Shown piece after piece: positions 34,353 through 46,119 of a stretch of DNA of 64,000 nucleotides. A program made the translations under genes and the position numbers. The stretch is from Thioalkalivibrio sp. ALJ7 (GTDB lineage Bacteria; Pseudomonadota; Gammaproteobacteria; Ectothiorhodospirales; Ectothiorhodospiraceae). The notes beneath the pieces are model-generated. The model ran no database searches. It was not told the DNA's origin and saw only the letters and a program-made list of their open reading frames with translations. Position 1 is the stretch's first letter. The number at the start of each line of letters is the position of its first letter. The DNA is taken from NCBI RefSeq assembly GCF_000376865.1, contig NZ_AQXQ01000005.1, forward strand, positions 1 through 64,000, given 5' to 3'.

Positions 34353-35870
34353 TTATTGGGTCAGTTCATCGAACGGCGTGAAGGCGACCTGCTGATTGCG
34401 AATGCCGTTGTCCATCTGCGCGAGCAGGGTGTTGCTAATGGACTTGAAGCGGTCGAGTTCTTCCCCTTCAAGGGAGTCACTTTCCGGCAACTCGACCCGC
34501 ATCGGGTTTTGCGGACGGCTGTTCACATGGATCTCGTAATGAAGATGCGGGCCGGTGCTACGCCCCGTATTGCCGGACAGGGCAATGCGGTCGCCGCGTT
34601 CCACTCTCTGCCCGGGGCGTACAAGCTGACGATCCAGATGCAGGTATCGGGTGGAATACCCCTGGCCATGTTCGATCTCGATGAACCGGCCGGCGTAGGG
34701 ATGGTTCTCGACGCGAGTCACGCGTCCATCCGCAGGTGCCTGGATAGGCGTGCCGATCGGCATCGCGAAGTCCGTGCCATGGTGCGGCGCGACTTGCCCT
34801 GTGACGGGGTGGCGTCGGCGCGGGTTAAAGCTGGAGCTGATGCGGTAGTTGCCAGCAAACGGGCGCCGATCGAAGGGCGGCAGCAGGCTTTCGCCTTCAG
34901 GGGTGTAGAAACGCCCGTTGACATTGCGAGCTGCGCGAATCTCGATCCGCTCGCCTTCGTAGTCAAACGCGAGCAGGCGGAAATTGAGGGGTGTGTCATC
35001 ACCTACCAGGGTTTCCTGCTCGACCAGCAGGGTAAAGCGGTCTCCTGTCCGCGCGTGGGTGCGGACCGGGAGGTAGCGGTCCAGTAGCACGGAGAGGGCA
35101 TTGGCGGCGCGAGGCGAGATATCAGCACGCTCGCTCAACGCCGAGGCGATGTTGCCATCGATTTCGGCGTTGATGATCAGGTGGCTGACCTCGCGACCGT
35201 TTTCGACCTCGGCGCGTTCGAAGTCCCAGCCATCCGTCTCGCGGACCCATTCGTGCCCGCTGGCACGATCGGTCCACAGACGCATGTGCGTCAGATAGCC
35301 TTCTTCGTCCACCTGCCACTCGAGCTCCTGGCCGGGGCGTACACGATTGAGGATCGAGGTGTTGTCGTCGTCATCCAGCAGACGGTACAGCGTCGCCAGC
35401 GGCAGGTCCCATTCGCGTTCCCAGAGATCGGTCAGGCGCTCACCTTGCTTCAGGGTATGACTGTGCCAGTCCGAGTCGTCGCCATCCTGCTCAGCGACAT
35501 CGGTATCACCGTCCAGGTCGAAGGTTTCGTAGGAGGTCGCAGACTCAGCGTCCGGATCGATCGTGTCATCGTCGAAGCTCGACGAGGATTCATCCAGCCT
35601 GTTGGTGGCGAAGGCGACGGTCTGGGCAGCCGGTTTGAAGGCGCCGTTCTGTGTCTGGGGGATGGGGCTGCTGCCACGTTCTGGGTGGTCGGCTGGAGCG
35701 AGTGAAGCCTGGGCTGCGGCTATTGGCGTGCCGGATCCAATTTGCAGGGGCTGGGAGGTCTCGGCAGGGTGGGAAGCGAGAAGGAGGCCTGTGCCGACCA
35801 GGACGGTTAGACCGGCGGTGCCCGCTAGTAGGAAGTGCGATGCCTTTTTGTTGCTTCCCATATAGCCCAT
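34353..35870 (-). CDS. mepM: M23 peptidase, MepM/YebA-like murein endopeptidase
   Basis: A 504-residue cell-envelope enzyme that cleaves peptidoglycan cross-links during growth. One N-terminal membrane/signal segment (FLLAGTAGLTVLVGTGLLL) is followed by a low-complexity acidic linker, a LysM/OapA-like region (HTLKQGERLTDLWER), a middle domain (HLIINAEIDGNIASAL) and the LytM catalytic domain. Zinc ligands are visible: HHGTDFAMP and GPHLHYEIHV. The start is uncertain: Met at 35870 or at 35861 both fit; an earlier Met at 35912 is less likely. The final residues run to within 64 bases of mnmC. Confidence 0.88.
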   Translation of the reverse strand: MGYMGSNKKASHFLLAGTAGLTVLVGTGLLLASHPAETSQPLQIGSGTPIAAAQASLAPADHPERGSSPIPQTQNGAFKPAAQTVAFATNRLDESSSSFDDDTIDPDAESATSYETFDLDGDTDVAEQDGDDSDWHSHTLKQGERLTDLWEREWDLPLATLYRLLDDDDNTSILNRVRPGQELEWQVDEEGYLTHMRLWTDRASGHEWVRETDGWDFERAEVENGREVSHLIINAEIDGNIASALSERADISPRAANALSVLLDRYLPVRTHARTGDRFTLLVEQETLVGDDTPLNFRLLAFDYEGERIEIRAARNVNGRFYTPEGESLLPPFDRRPFAGNYRISSSFNPRRRHPVTGQVAPHHGTDFAMPIGTPIQAPADGRVTRVENHPYAGRFIEIEHGQGYSTRYLHLDRQLVRPGQRVERGDRIALSGNTGRSTGPHLHYEIHVNSRPQNPMRVELPESDSLEGEELDRFKSISNTLLAQMDNGIRNQQVAFTPFDELTQ

Positions 35871-35960
35871 GCCCCAGAGAGTTTTCGCTTTATACCACGT
35901 TTTTTCTGCCAATAAACAGCGCTGCAGGGCGGTTTTCCGGCGTTTCGCTCCCCGCGAGCC

Positions 35961-36743
35961 TCAGGATCGGATACCGACCCCCCGATTCAGCAGTGTCAGC
36001 GCGACCCCATAAAGGACCGCGATAAACCCCGAAATGATGGCAAAAGACATGGCCAACGGGAAGTCGCTGTGGCCCAGGCTGCCGTAGCGGAAGGCATCCA
36101 CCATGTAGAGGATGGGGTTCAGCATGGACACGCCCTGCCAGAACTCCGGCAACAGGCTAATGGAGTAGAACACACCGCCCAGGTACGTCAGAGGCGTCAG
36201 GATGAATGTGGGCACGATGGCGATGTCGTCGAAGGTTCGGGCGAAGACGCCGTTGATCAAGCCTGCCAGGGCGAACAGGATTGAGGTCATGAGCACAATG
36301 ACCAGCATCACGCCCGGGTTGTGGATGCTTAACGGGCTGAAAAACAACGAGACTAGCAATACGGCGACACCGACACTGAGCCCCCGGGCCACGCCCCCGA
36401 ACACGAAGCCGAGGATGATCACGCTGTTGGGAACGGGCGAGACCAGCATCTCCTCGATATGGCGCTGAAACTTGGAACCGAAAAAGGACGAGACCACGTT
36501 GGAGTAGCTGTTGGTGATCACGGCCAGCATGATCAGCCCGGGGACGATGAAGTCCATGTAGCGATAGCCTTCCATGTCCCCGATGCGCTCGCCGATCAGG
36601 CCGCCAAAAATAATGAAGTAGAGCGCCGTCGTTATCACCGGAGGCAGCACGGTTTGCACCCAGATACGGGCAAAGCGCAGCACCTCCTTGGTGACAATTG
36701 TTCGAAACGCGGTCCAGTAGTCGCGCAGGTGCAAGCCGCTCAT
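35961..36743 (-). CDS. ABC-2 type transporter permease (YadH-like)
   Basis: A 260-residue permease with six hydrophobic segments. The ABC-2 signature is in the C-terminal half: the PTFILTPLTYLGGVFYSI stretch, followed by LNPILYMVDAFRYG. Relatives include YadH of E. coli and other drug/polysaccharide exporters. The partner ATPase gene is upstream on the same strand, but a 274-base inverted-repeat element now lies between them. GGAG lies before the ATG at 36743. The frame is open upstream through the element; that extension is not used, in my view. Confidence 0.9.
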   Translation of the reverse strand: MSGLHLRDYWTAFRTIVTKEVLRFARIWVQTVLPPVITTALYFIIFGGLIGERIGDMEGYRYMDFIVPGLIMLAVITNSYSNVVSSFFGSKFQRHIEEMLVSPVPNSVIILGFVFGGVARGLSVGVAVLLVSLFFSPLSIHNPGVMLVIVLMTSILFALAGLINGVFARTFDDIAIVPTFILTPLTYLGGVFYSISLLPEFWQGVSMLNPILYMVDAFRYGSLGHSDFPLAMSFAIISGFIAVLYGVALTLLNRGVGIRS

Positions 36744-36780
36744 GCCTGGTTCTCCGGCTGTTCGGTCGTGCCGCTGGCAC

Positions 36781-37054
36781 CTAGGGAAACACTGATCAAT
36801 GTGCACGCTCGCGCTCGAGTCGCTTTTGCGTGCGAACAAGGCGCGGTGACTGCCGTGCAGTCATTCTGCACAAGGGAACCACAACGCCGTGCGCGCGCAA
36901 AAGAGGCCGAGCCCCTTCGGGGTTGGCACCCCAGGCTCCCCGGTCCTGCGTTGCGCCACTTGCGGGTAGAACCACTACCCGCTGCGCACCGCGCTTTGTC
37001 TCGTGAAACCTGGAGTGCCAACGCGAGCGTGAACATTGATCAGTGTTTCCCTAG
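36781..37054. mobile_element. MITE-like element with perfect 22-bp terminal inverted repeats
   Basis: Positions 36781-36802 and 37033-37054 are exact reverse complements: CTAG, then GGGAAACACTGATCAATG and one more base. The match extends inward, after one mismatch, for about 10 more bases (CACGCTCGCG). Both ends carry CTAG, which could be a 4-bp target duplication (IS5-type) or TA plus flank. The inside has no long ORF but several hairpins, including GCGGGTAG with CTACCCGC nested within TGCGC/GCGCA. It sits between the two genes of an ABC-2 operon and provides the stop codon of the ATPase gene. No second copy was noticed in the window. Confidence 0.8.
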
Positions 37055-37987
37055 AGTCAGATGGCTCGGTTCCAGCCCATTGCGGGTCATGCGAATGAAC
37101 AACTCCTCCAGCCGGTTGGACTTGTTGCGCATGCTTTGGACACGAATCCCGGCCTGATCCAGCACGCGGAACAGATCGTTCAGATGCTGGCCACGCTGGA
37201 TATCCGCTTCCAGGGTCATCTCGTCCACCTGCCGCAAGGCGACGGCGGCGTCATCGGGGAGCCCCTTCGGAGGCTCGCTGAGATCCAGCACCATGGTTTC
37301 CGTCTCAAGCTTTGCCAGGAGGCGTTTCATGGTGGTGTTCTCGATGATGCGGCCGTCATCGATGATCGCAATGTTGCGACAGAGGGATTCCGCTTCTTCG
37401 AGGTAGTGCGTGGTCAGGATGATGCTGCGACCGTCGGAATTGATACGGGTCAGGAAGTCCCACATCGACCGGCGCAGCTCGATATCCACCCCGGCGGTCG
37501 GCTCGTCCAGGATCAGCAGGCGTGGCTCGTGCACGAGGGCTCGGGCAATCATCAGCCGCCGCTTCATCCCGCCGGACAGGGTGCGGGCCATGTCCTTGCG
37601 CTTTTCCCACAGCCCGAGCTCGTGCAGATAGTGCTCGCAGCGCTCCCAGGCCTCGCGCCGAGGAATCCCGTAGTACCCGGCCTGGTTGACCACGATCTCG
37701 CCGATCGGCTCGAAGTTGTTGAAGTTGAACTCCTGCGGCACCAGACCGATGGAGCGCTTGACCGCCTGCAGATCGCTATCCAGGTCGTGCCCGAACACCT
37801 TGACCGTACCGGCGGTCTTGTTGATCAGGGAGGTGATGATGCCGATAGTGGTCGACTTGCCGGCCCCGTTCGGGCCGAGGAGGGCAAAGAAGCTACCGGG
37901 GGCGACCTCAAGGTCGATGCCTTTCAGGGCCTCGAATCCGTTCTTGTAGGTCTTCTTGAGCCCGCGAATCTCCAGCGCTGGCGTCAT
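37040..37987 (-). CDS. ABC-2 transporter ATP-binding protein (YadG-like), C-terminus altered by the MITE
   Basis: A 315-residue ATPase. Walker A is GPNGAGKST, the signature is LSGGMKRR, Walker B is LLILDEPTAGVD, and the switch His is in LTTHYLEE. A C-terminal extension of about 80 residues follows, common in the drug/lipid exporter type, ending LEELFIRMTRNG. The last codons (TLGKH and TGA) lie at and inside the inverted-repeat element, so the original C-terminus was cut or replaced by a few residues. The core is complete, so function is probably kept. Met at 37987 fits the family start. Confidence 0.9.
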   Translation of the reverse strand: MTPALEIRGLKKTYKNGFEALKGIDLEVAPGSFFALLGPNGAGKSTTIGIITSLINKTAGTVKVFGHDLDSDLQAVKRSIGLVPQEFNFNNFEPIGEIVVNQAGYYGIPRREAWERCEHYLHELGLWEKRKDMARTLSGGMKRRLMIARALVHEPRLLILDEPTAGVDIELRRSMWDFLTRINSDGRSIILTTHYLEEAESLCRNIAIIDDGRIIENTTMKRLLAKLETETMVLDLSEPPKGLPDDAAVALRQVDEMTLEADIQRGQHLNDLFRVLDQAGIRVQSMRNKSNRLEELFIRMTRNGLEPSHLTLGKH

Positions 37988-38079
37988 CGTCACATCCTGT
38001 AAGGCGAGGGGAACACGACCCCGAAGGGTCGACAAGGCAGGTATTATGAAGGCTTTGATTCGTTTTCGAGGAAAGCCCC

Positions 38080-39465
38080 GTGGATTCTGATTTTGTTGCG
38101 TCGTCCGATACCGCCATCCCGCTGATCCCGGTCAGTCGCGAGTCGCTCCCGGTCCGCCTTGAGAGTGCACCCGAGAGCTGGCGCAAATGGGTCGAGGCCT
38201 CGGATTTCGAGGCGGAACCGGGCGCCACCCTGCGCATCCCGGACGCCGAAGGTGGCTTGGCCGCGGTTCTCGCGGGGTTTGATGCGGAAACGCCAATCTG
38301 GATGCTGTCTGCCGCTGCCGAGACCCTGGGGACGGGGGACTACCGTTTGGAGACCGACTTCCTGAACGCCGATGTGCAAAACCTCGCGGCGATCGGCTGG
38401 GGTTTGGGACGATACCGATACGATACCTATCGTGAGGCGCAGGCGCGCGCCCCTCGCCTGGTCTGGCCGGAAGACGCGGATCAGGGGCGGGTGCAGGCCT
38501 TTGTCGATTCCATCGGCCTGACCCGCGACCTGATCAATACGCCGGCGGCCGACATGATGCCGGCCAATCTCGTTTTGAAGGCCCGGGAGCTGGCTGAGGA
38601 ATTTGGCAGCAGCCTGCACGTGGTCAGCGACAGCGACAAGCTGGAAAAAGACTTTCCCTGTATCCAAGCGGTCGGGGCCGCGAGTGAACATGGGGCGCGG
38701 GTGATCGAAATGACCTGGGGGGCGCCGGATGCGCCTTCGCTGGTATTGGTGGGCAAGGGCGTGTGTTTCGATTCCGGAGGTTTGAACCTGAAACCCGGCA
38801 ACTCCATGCGCCAGATGAAGAAGGACATGGGCGGGGCCGCCATCGTGCTGGGCCTGGCCCGGCTGATCATGGCGCACAACCTGCCGGTGCGGCTGACGGT
38901 CCTGATCGGGGCGGTGGAGAATGCAATTGGCGCCGGGGCCTTCCGTCCGGGCGATGTGCTAACGGCACGCAACGGCAAGCGTATCGAGGTGGACAATACG
39001 GATGCAGAGGGGCGACTGGTACTGGCCGATTTGCTGGACCGCGCCGCTTCGTTCCATCCCGATGTCCTGGTGGACTTTGCCACCCTTACCGGGGCCGCTC
39101 GGGTAGCGGTTGGAACCGAGATCAGTGCTTGCTTCACCCAGGACGAGGGTTGGGCCCGGGCTCTGGTAGAGCCCGCACGCGAATGGGACGATCCGGTCTG
39201 TCAGTTGCCTCTGCACGCGCCTTATCGCTACCTGTTGGACAGCGACGTCGCTGACATCGTGAATAGTTCCACCGGGGGGTATGCCGGCGCGATCACCGCC
39301 GCGCTGTTCCTGCAGGAATTCGTGCCGGACGACACGACGTGGATGCACTTCGACATCATGGCGTTCAATGTCCGCGCACGCCCTGGGCGTCCAAAGGGCG
39401 GCGAGGCGATGGGGCTGCGGGCCCTGTTCGCGGCGTTCGAATCCCGTTACGGACAGGTCGGTTAG
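38080..39465 (+). CDS. Leucyl aminopeptidase family protein (M17)
   Basis: A 461-residue M17 peptidase. The metal and catalytic motifs are in order: VGKGVCFDSGGLNLKP with the Lys and Asp, MKKDMGGAA, and NTDAEGRLVLADL, the family signature. It removes N-terminal residues from peptides with two metal ions. GTG start at 38080, preceded by CGAGGAAA at good distance. The N-terminal domain is shorter than in E. coli PepA, closer to the PepB-like branch. A short CGACCC/GGGTCG hairpin and a TATTAT box lie in the gap to the divergent ABC ATPase. Confidence 0.92.
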   Translation: MDSDFVASSDTAIPLIPVSRESLPVRLESAPESWRKWVEASDFEAEPGATLRIPDAEGGLAAVLAGFDAETPIWMLSAAAETLGTGDYRLETDFLNADVQNLAAIGWGLGRYRYDTYREAQARAPRLVWPEDADQGRVQAFVDSIGLTRDLINTPAADMMPANLVLKARELAEEFGSSLHVVSDSDKLEKDFPCIQAVGAASEHGARVIEMTWGAPDAPSLVLVGKGVCFDSGGLNLKPGNSMRQMKKDMGGAAIVLGLARLIMAHNLPVRLTVLIGAVENAIGAGAFRPGDVLTARNGKRIEVDNTDAEGRLVLADLLDRAASFHPDVLVDFATLTGAARVAVGTEISACFTQDEGWARALVEPAREWDDPVCQLPLHAPYRYLLDSDVADIVNSSTGGYAGAITAALFLQEFVPDDTTWMHFDIMAFNVRARPGRPKGGEAMGLRALFAAFESRYGQVG

Positions 39466-39510
39466 GGCGTCGCATCTGCCGCATTGGAGGTTGCGGGCCC
39501 GTCGGATGCG

Positions 39511-40938
39511 CTACACGAGCCGCAGGTCGCTACGCGCACGTATGATCTTGCGCAGGGCAATAAGATACGCAGCCGTGCGGTAGTCGAGGATCTCGCCGTT
39601 ACTCTCCACTTCGCGGACCTCGTGCATCTCGCGAAACGCCTGGCGCATGCTGTCGTCGAGGCCCGAGCGCACCAGGTCGATCTCTTCGGCACCCCGAACG
39701 ATGGAATCGCGCATCCAGTCGGGTACGGTCTGGTTGGTCATCATTTCGATTGCGCTGACGATGTGTTGGCCCTGGGCGTGATCGTATCGCCGCTCCATTC
39801 GACCGAAGCGGATGTGAGACAGATTCCGGACCCATTCGAAATAGGAGACGATGACGCCACCGGCATTCACATAGATGTCCGGGAGGATAGTGATGCCGCG
39901 CTCGCGCAGGATGCTATCCGCTTCGAAGGTGCATGGACCGTTGGCCGCTTCCACCACCAGTCGTGCCTGGATGTTGGGTGCGTTGTCGCGATGAATGGCG
40001 CCTTCCAGCGCTGCGGGAATGAGGATGTCGCAGTCCGCCTCCAGTAGGCGATTACCGTTGCGCTCGAACTGCACACCGGGGTATCCCTCCAGTGTTCCGG
40101 CGTGTCGCAGGTAGTCGGCGACCGATTCCACATCCAGCCCGTCCGGGTGATAGATGCCACCGTCGACGTTGATGATTCCCACAATCCGCGCGCCCGCTTC
40201 GGCCTGCAGGAAGCGTGCGGCGTGCGAACCGACGTTGCCGAAGCCCTGGATGATGATGCGCTGGTCGCCAAGGCCCCCTTGCAGTCCGGCTTCGGCGGTC
40301 GCTCCGGTTTCCCCGAAAAAGGCCTGCAACGCATAGAGAACGCCGCGCCCCGTGGCCTCTAGACGGCCCCGGATTCCACCCATCTCCACGGGCTTTCCGG
40401 TTACACAGGCGGCGTGGTTGATGTCTTCTGGATGGCGTTCGCGGTACGTCTCCATGATCCAGGCCATTTCGCGCTGCGACGTGCCCATATCCGGTGCCGG
40501 CACGTTCTGCGCGGGACTGATGTAACCGCGGTGAATCAACTCGTGGGCAAAACGCCGGGTGACGCGCTCCATCTCGGCTTCATCGTACTGACGGGGGTCG
40601 ATTCGCAGGCCGCCCTTGGAGCCGCCGAACGGGATGTCCACAATGGCGCATTTATAGGTCATGAGCGCGGCCAGGGCTTCCGCATGTGGTTGGTCCATAT
40701 TGGGCGCGAACCGAAGGCCACCTTTCACGGGGAGACGATGGCTGGAATGTACGGCGCGCCAGCCGGTGAAGACCTCGATGCGATCCCTGAACCGGATCGG
40801 GAAGCTCACCTGAATGACCGATTCGCAGGTCTTGAGAGCCACGCGCCCACCCTCGGGAAGCTCCAGGTACGCCATCGCCCGGTCCACCATGTGTGAGACA
40901 CTATCTTGAAAGGTTTCAGGTGCTTCGCTTTCTGACAT
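39511..40938 (-). CDS. Glutamate dehydrogenase (Glu/Leu/Phe/Val dehydrogenase family)
   Basis: A 475-residue dehydrogenase that interconverts glutamate and 2-oxoglutarate with ammonia. The substrate domain includes PVKGGLRFAPN and the catalytic Lys region ALMTYKCAIVDIPFGGSKGG. The nucleotide-binding motif is GFGNVGSHAA, and PDIYVNAGGVIVSYFEW marks the later part. The length is that of the hexameric type found in many Gammaproteobacteria and Archaea. Cofactor cannot be told from what I can see. Divergent from the dihydrouridine synthase gene by about 50 bases. Confidence 0.93.
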   Translation of the reverse strand: MSESEAPETFQDSVSHMVDRAMAYLELPEGGRVALKTCESVIQVSFPIRFRDRIEVFTGWRAVHSSHRLPVKGGLRFAPNMDQPHAEALAALMTYKCAIVDIPFGGSKGGLRIDPRQYDEAEMERVTRRFAHELIHRGYISPAQNVPAPDMGTSQREMAWIMETYRERHPEDINHAACVTGKPVEMGGIRGRLEATGRGVLYALQAFFGETGATAEAGLQGGLGDQRIIIQGFGNVGSHAARFLQAEAGARIVGIINVDGGIYHPDGLDVESVADYLRHAGTLEGYPGVQFERNGNRLLEADCDILIPAALEGAIHRDNAPNIQARLVVEAANGPCTFEADSILRERGITILPDIYVNAGGVIVSYFEWVRNLSHIRFGRMERRYDHAQGQHIVSAIEMMTNQTVPDWMRDSIVRGAEEIDLVRSGLDDSMRQAFREMHEVREVESNGEILDYRTAAYLIALRKIIRARSDLRLV

Positions 40939-40988
40939 GAGGAAATCTCTATCTTGGTTTGCATCATCGCGGACAGGGCACGGTGAGG

Positions 40989-41984
40989 ATGATAGTGACT
41001 GAATTGGGCACAACGCCGGATCCGCGGTTCTCGGTCGCGCCAATGATGGACTGGACGGATACCTGGTGTCGCCAGTTCCACCGCCTGCTGACGCGGCGGG
41101 CATTGTTGTACACCGAGATGGTGCATGCCAACGCGGTGATCCACGGGGACCGGGATCGGCTGCTGGGCTATGCGCCGATCGAACACTCGATCGCACTGCA
41201 GCTCGGCGGTTCGGAACCGGCGACCCTGGCCGAGGCCGCTCGCATCGCCGCCGATCGTGGCTACGACGAGATCAACCTGAACGTGGGTTGTCCCTCGGAC
41301 CGGGTGCAGTCCGGCGCGTTCGGTGCCTGCCTGATGGCGCAACCGGCCCTGGTCGCCGACTGTATTTCGGCCATGCAGCAGGCGGTGGATGTCCCTGTCA
41401 CGGTCAAGCACCGCATCGGGATTGATGATCAGGATTCGGAGGCGGACCTTCACGCCTTTGTCGAGCGCGTCGCGGCGGCTGGCTGCCGCCACTTCGTGGT
41501 CCATGCCCGGAAGGCCTGGTTGCAGGGCCTGAGCCCAAAGGACAACCGGGATGTGCCGCCGCTGGACTACGAGCGAGTGTATCGGTTGAAGGCCGAGTTC
41601 CCCGACCTGACCGTTGTGCTGAATGGCGGACTCGATGACGTTGCGTCCGCAACGGCCCATCTGGACCGCCTCGATGGGGTGATGTTTGGTCGCCTGGCCT
41701 ATCACCAGCCCTGGACCCTGTCGGTGGTGGACCGGCTCTATTTTGGGGCGGACCGCGATCCGCAACGCGGTGAGGTCCTGGAGGGCATCCTGGCGATTGC
41801 TGAGGGGATGCGCCGCGACGGGGTGCCGCTGGCACGGCTCACTCGGCACATCCTCGGGCTGTTCCACGGCGAGCCGGGTGCGCGCCAATGGCGGCGGACC
41901 CTGACCGAGGGGGCCCATCAGGCGGATGCGGGCCCCGAACTGATCGAGCGCGCTGCCGAGGCCTGCTGGCCGCGGGCCGCTTAA
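40989..41984 (+). CDS. dusA: tRNA-dihydrouridine synthase DusA
   Basis: A 331-residue FMN enzyme that reduces uridine 20/20a in tRNA D-loops. Family features: VAPMMDWTDTWCRQFHR near the N-terminus, NLNVGCPSDRVQSGAFGACLM with the catalytic Cys, VKHRIGIDD, and HARKAWLQGLSPKDNR, which is characteristic of DusA. The C-terminal helical tRNA-binding part ends ACWPRAA. The ATG at 40989 is directly beside GAGG; the GTG at 40995 has better spacing and may be the true start. Confidence 0.92.
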   Translation: MIVTELGTTPDPRFSVAPMMDWTDTWCRQFHRLLTRRALLYTEMVHANAVIHGDRDRLLGYAPIEHSIALQLGGSEPATLAEAARIAADRGYDEINLNVGCPSDRVQSGAFGACLMAQPALVADCISAMQQAVDVPVTVKHRIGIDDQDSEADLHAFVERVAAAGCRHFVVHARKAWLQGLSPKDNRDVPPLDYERVYRLKAEFPDLTVVLNGGLDDVASATAHLDRLDGVMFGRLAYHQPWTLSVVDRLYFGADRDPQRGEVLEGILAIAEGMRRDGVPLARLTRHILGLFHGEPGARQWRRTLTEGAHQADAGPELIERAAEACWPRAA

Positions 41985-42031
41985 GGCATCGCGACCGGTC
42001 GGCGACGCGGCCAATCAGGTAACGCTGGAAG

Positions 42032-43204
42032 TCACTCGGTGTCCTCGTTGAAGGCGAGCCATCCAGCCTCCAGGCCATCCTCGAGAATCTGCCGGATTGC
42101 GGGGATCGCCTCTTCCCATTCCGAGATGGTGAAGGATTCCGCGCAGCAGAAGGCCTCCAGTACGTCGGGTGCGACGGCCTGGGCGGGATAGTCGTTGCCG
42201 GCGATACACAGGACCGGGCCTTCCGGTCCCTGAAACCAGGCGCGGCGTACACCCGGGTGAAAGGTGAAGCGCTGTGACGGACCGGCAGAATGAGCGGTGC
42301 GCGGATCGGCGGGCGCGAGTTCCACGTTACCGGCAGGCCGGGTCAGAAAACGGCCCAGGTAGGCATCCAGGTCGTGGTCGTCGGCGGCCAGCAAGGCGCG
42401 CAGGGCCTCACGCAGTTCGCGTCGGTCCCCCGCGGGGATCTCGGCCGCGTGCAGGGCAGGGTGCCGGCCTGGGTCCTCGAAGCGGGCCTGGTCGCCGACC
42501 ACGTTGGCCCGTTCTTCCAGGAACCCGGTCAGGACATCAAGGATGGTGGGTGCGCGAAAGCCCACCGACCAAGTCATGCACTCGTCATCCAGCGACACCC
42601 CGTAATGCGGCAGATTCGGAGGTAGGTAGAGCAGGTCGCCCGGGCCCAGCTCCCAGGTTTCGCTGGGCTGGAAATCGCGCAGGATGGCCAGAGGAAGGTC
42701 ATCATGGCAGTCCACGGGCCCCGGCGGGTCCTGGATCTGCCAGCGGCGATACCCGGCGGCCTGGAACAGGAAGACGTCGTATTGATCGACATGCGGCCCG
42801 ACGGAGCCCCCCGGCGGGGCGTAGGAGATCATCAGGTCATCCCGGCGCCAGCGCGGGATGAAGTCAAAGCGGGCGAGGAAATCCGCTCCCCCGGGCCAGA
42901 AGCGCTCGACGTCCGTGACCAGCAAGGTCCAGTCGCGCTCAGGGAGCCCGGCCAGACGCCGTTCGTCGAAGGGGCCGTACTCGACATCCCAGTCCTGACG
43001 GTCGACGTGCCCGCTGATAATACGGCTGGCCGCATCCGGGTCGGTCGCCAGCCCGGCCAGATCGTCCGGTTCGATGGGATTTTCGAACCCCGGGATCGCC
43101 CCACGAATCAGCAATGGGCGCTGCTGCCAGTACTCCCGCAGGAATTGGGCGGGCGAGAGCCCGCCCAGCAGGGGCAGGGGTTGATCCGGGTCGGGGGCCG
43201 GCAT
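42032..43204 (-). CDS. roxA: Ribosomal protein L16 arginine 3-hydroxylase (RoxA/YcfD), JmjC-like
   Basis: A 390-residue 2-oxoglutarate/Fe(II) oxygenase. The JmjC barrel contains GPHVDQYDVFLFQ (HxD) and the second His in LPPNLPHYGVSLDD. The N-terminal part reads FLREYWQQRPLLIRGA, usual for YcfD, and a winged-helix C-terminal region follows. The E. coli enzyme hydroxylates Arg81 of ribosomal protein L16. It is 6 bases downstream of purB on the same strand, so probably co-transcribed. Confidence 0.93.
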   Translation of the reverse strand: MPAPDPDQPLPLLGGLSPAQFLREYWQQRPLLIRGAIPGFENPIEPDDLAGLATDPDAASRIISGHVDRQDWDVEYGPFDERRLAGLPERDWTLLVTDVERFWPGGADFLARFDFIPRWRRDDLMISYAPPGGSVGPHVDQYDVFLFQAAGYRRWQIQDPPGPVDCHDDLPLAILRDFQPSETWELGPGDLLYLPPNLPHYGVSLDDECMTWSVGFRAPTILDVLTGFLEERANVVGDQARFEDPGRHPALHAAEIPAGDRRELREALRALLAADDHDLDAYLGRFLTRPAGNVELAPADPRTAHSAGPSQRFTFHPGVRRAWFQGPEGPVLCIAGNDYPAQAVAPDVLEAFCCAESFTISEWEEAIPAIRQILEDGLEAGWLAFNEDTE

Positions 43205-43210
43205 TCGGGA

Positions 43211-46072
<2,862 letters not shown>

Positions 46073-46119
46073 CCTTCTCGGCCAAGACGCTCCTCGGCAC
46101 CTGATCGATTGCGTTTGCT

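Noticed and set aside
36744-37039. Reading the permease N-terminus through the inverted-repeat element (frame open to 36839), or viewing the inner hairpins as an integron attC site
   Set aside because: The extension is not permease-like and a good ribosome-binding site precedes 36743. The hairpins lack the paired RYYYAAC/GTTRRRY core sites of attC, and no integrase is present.
37061-38002. A 313-codon plus-strand frame opposite the ABC ATPase
   Set aside because: It is the mirror frame of a protein with all ATPase motifs; no start signal and no domain.
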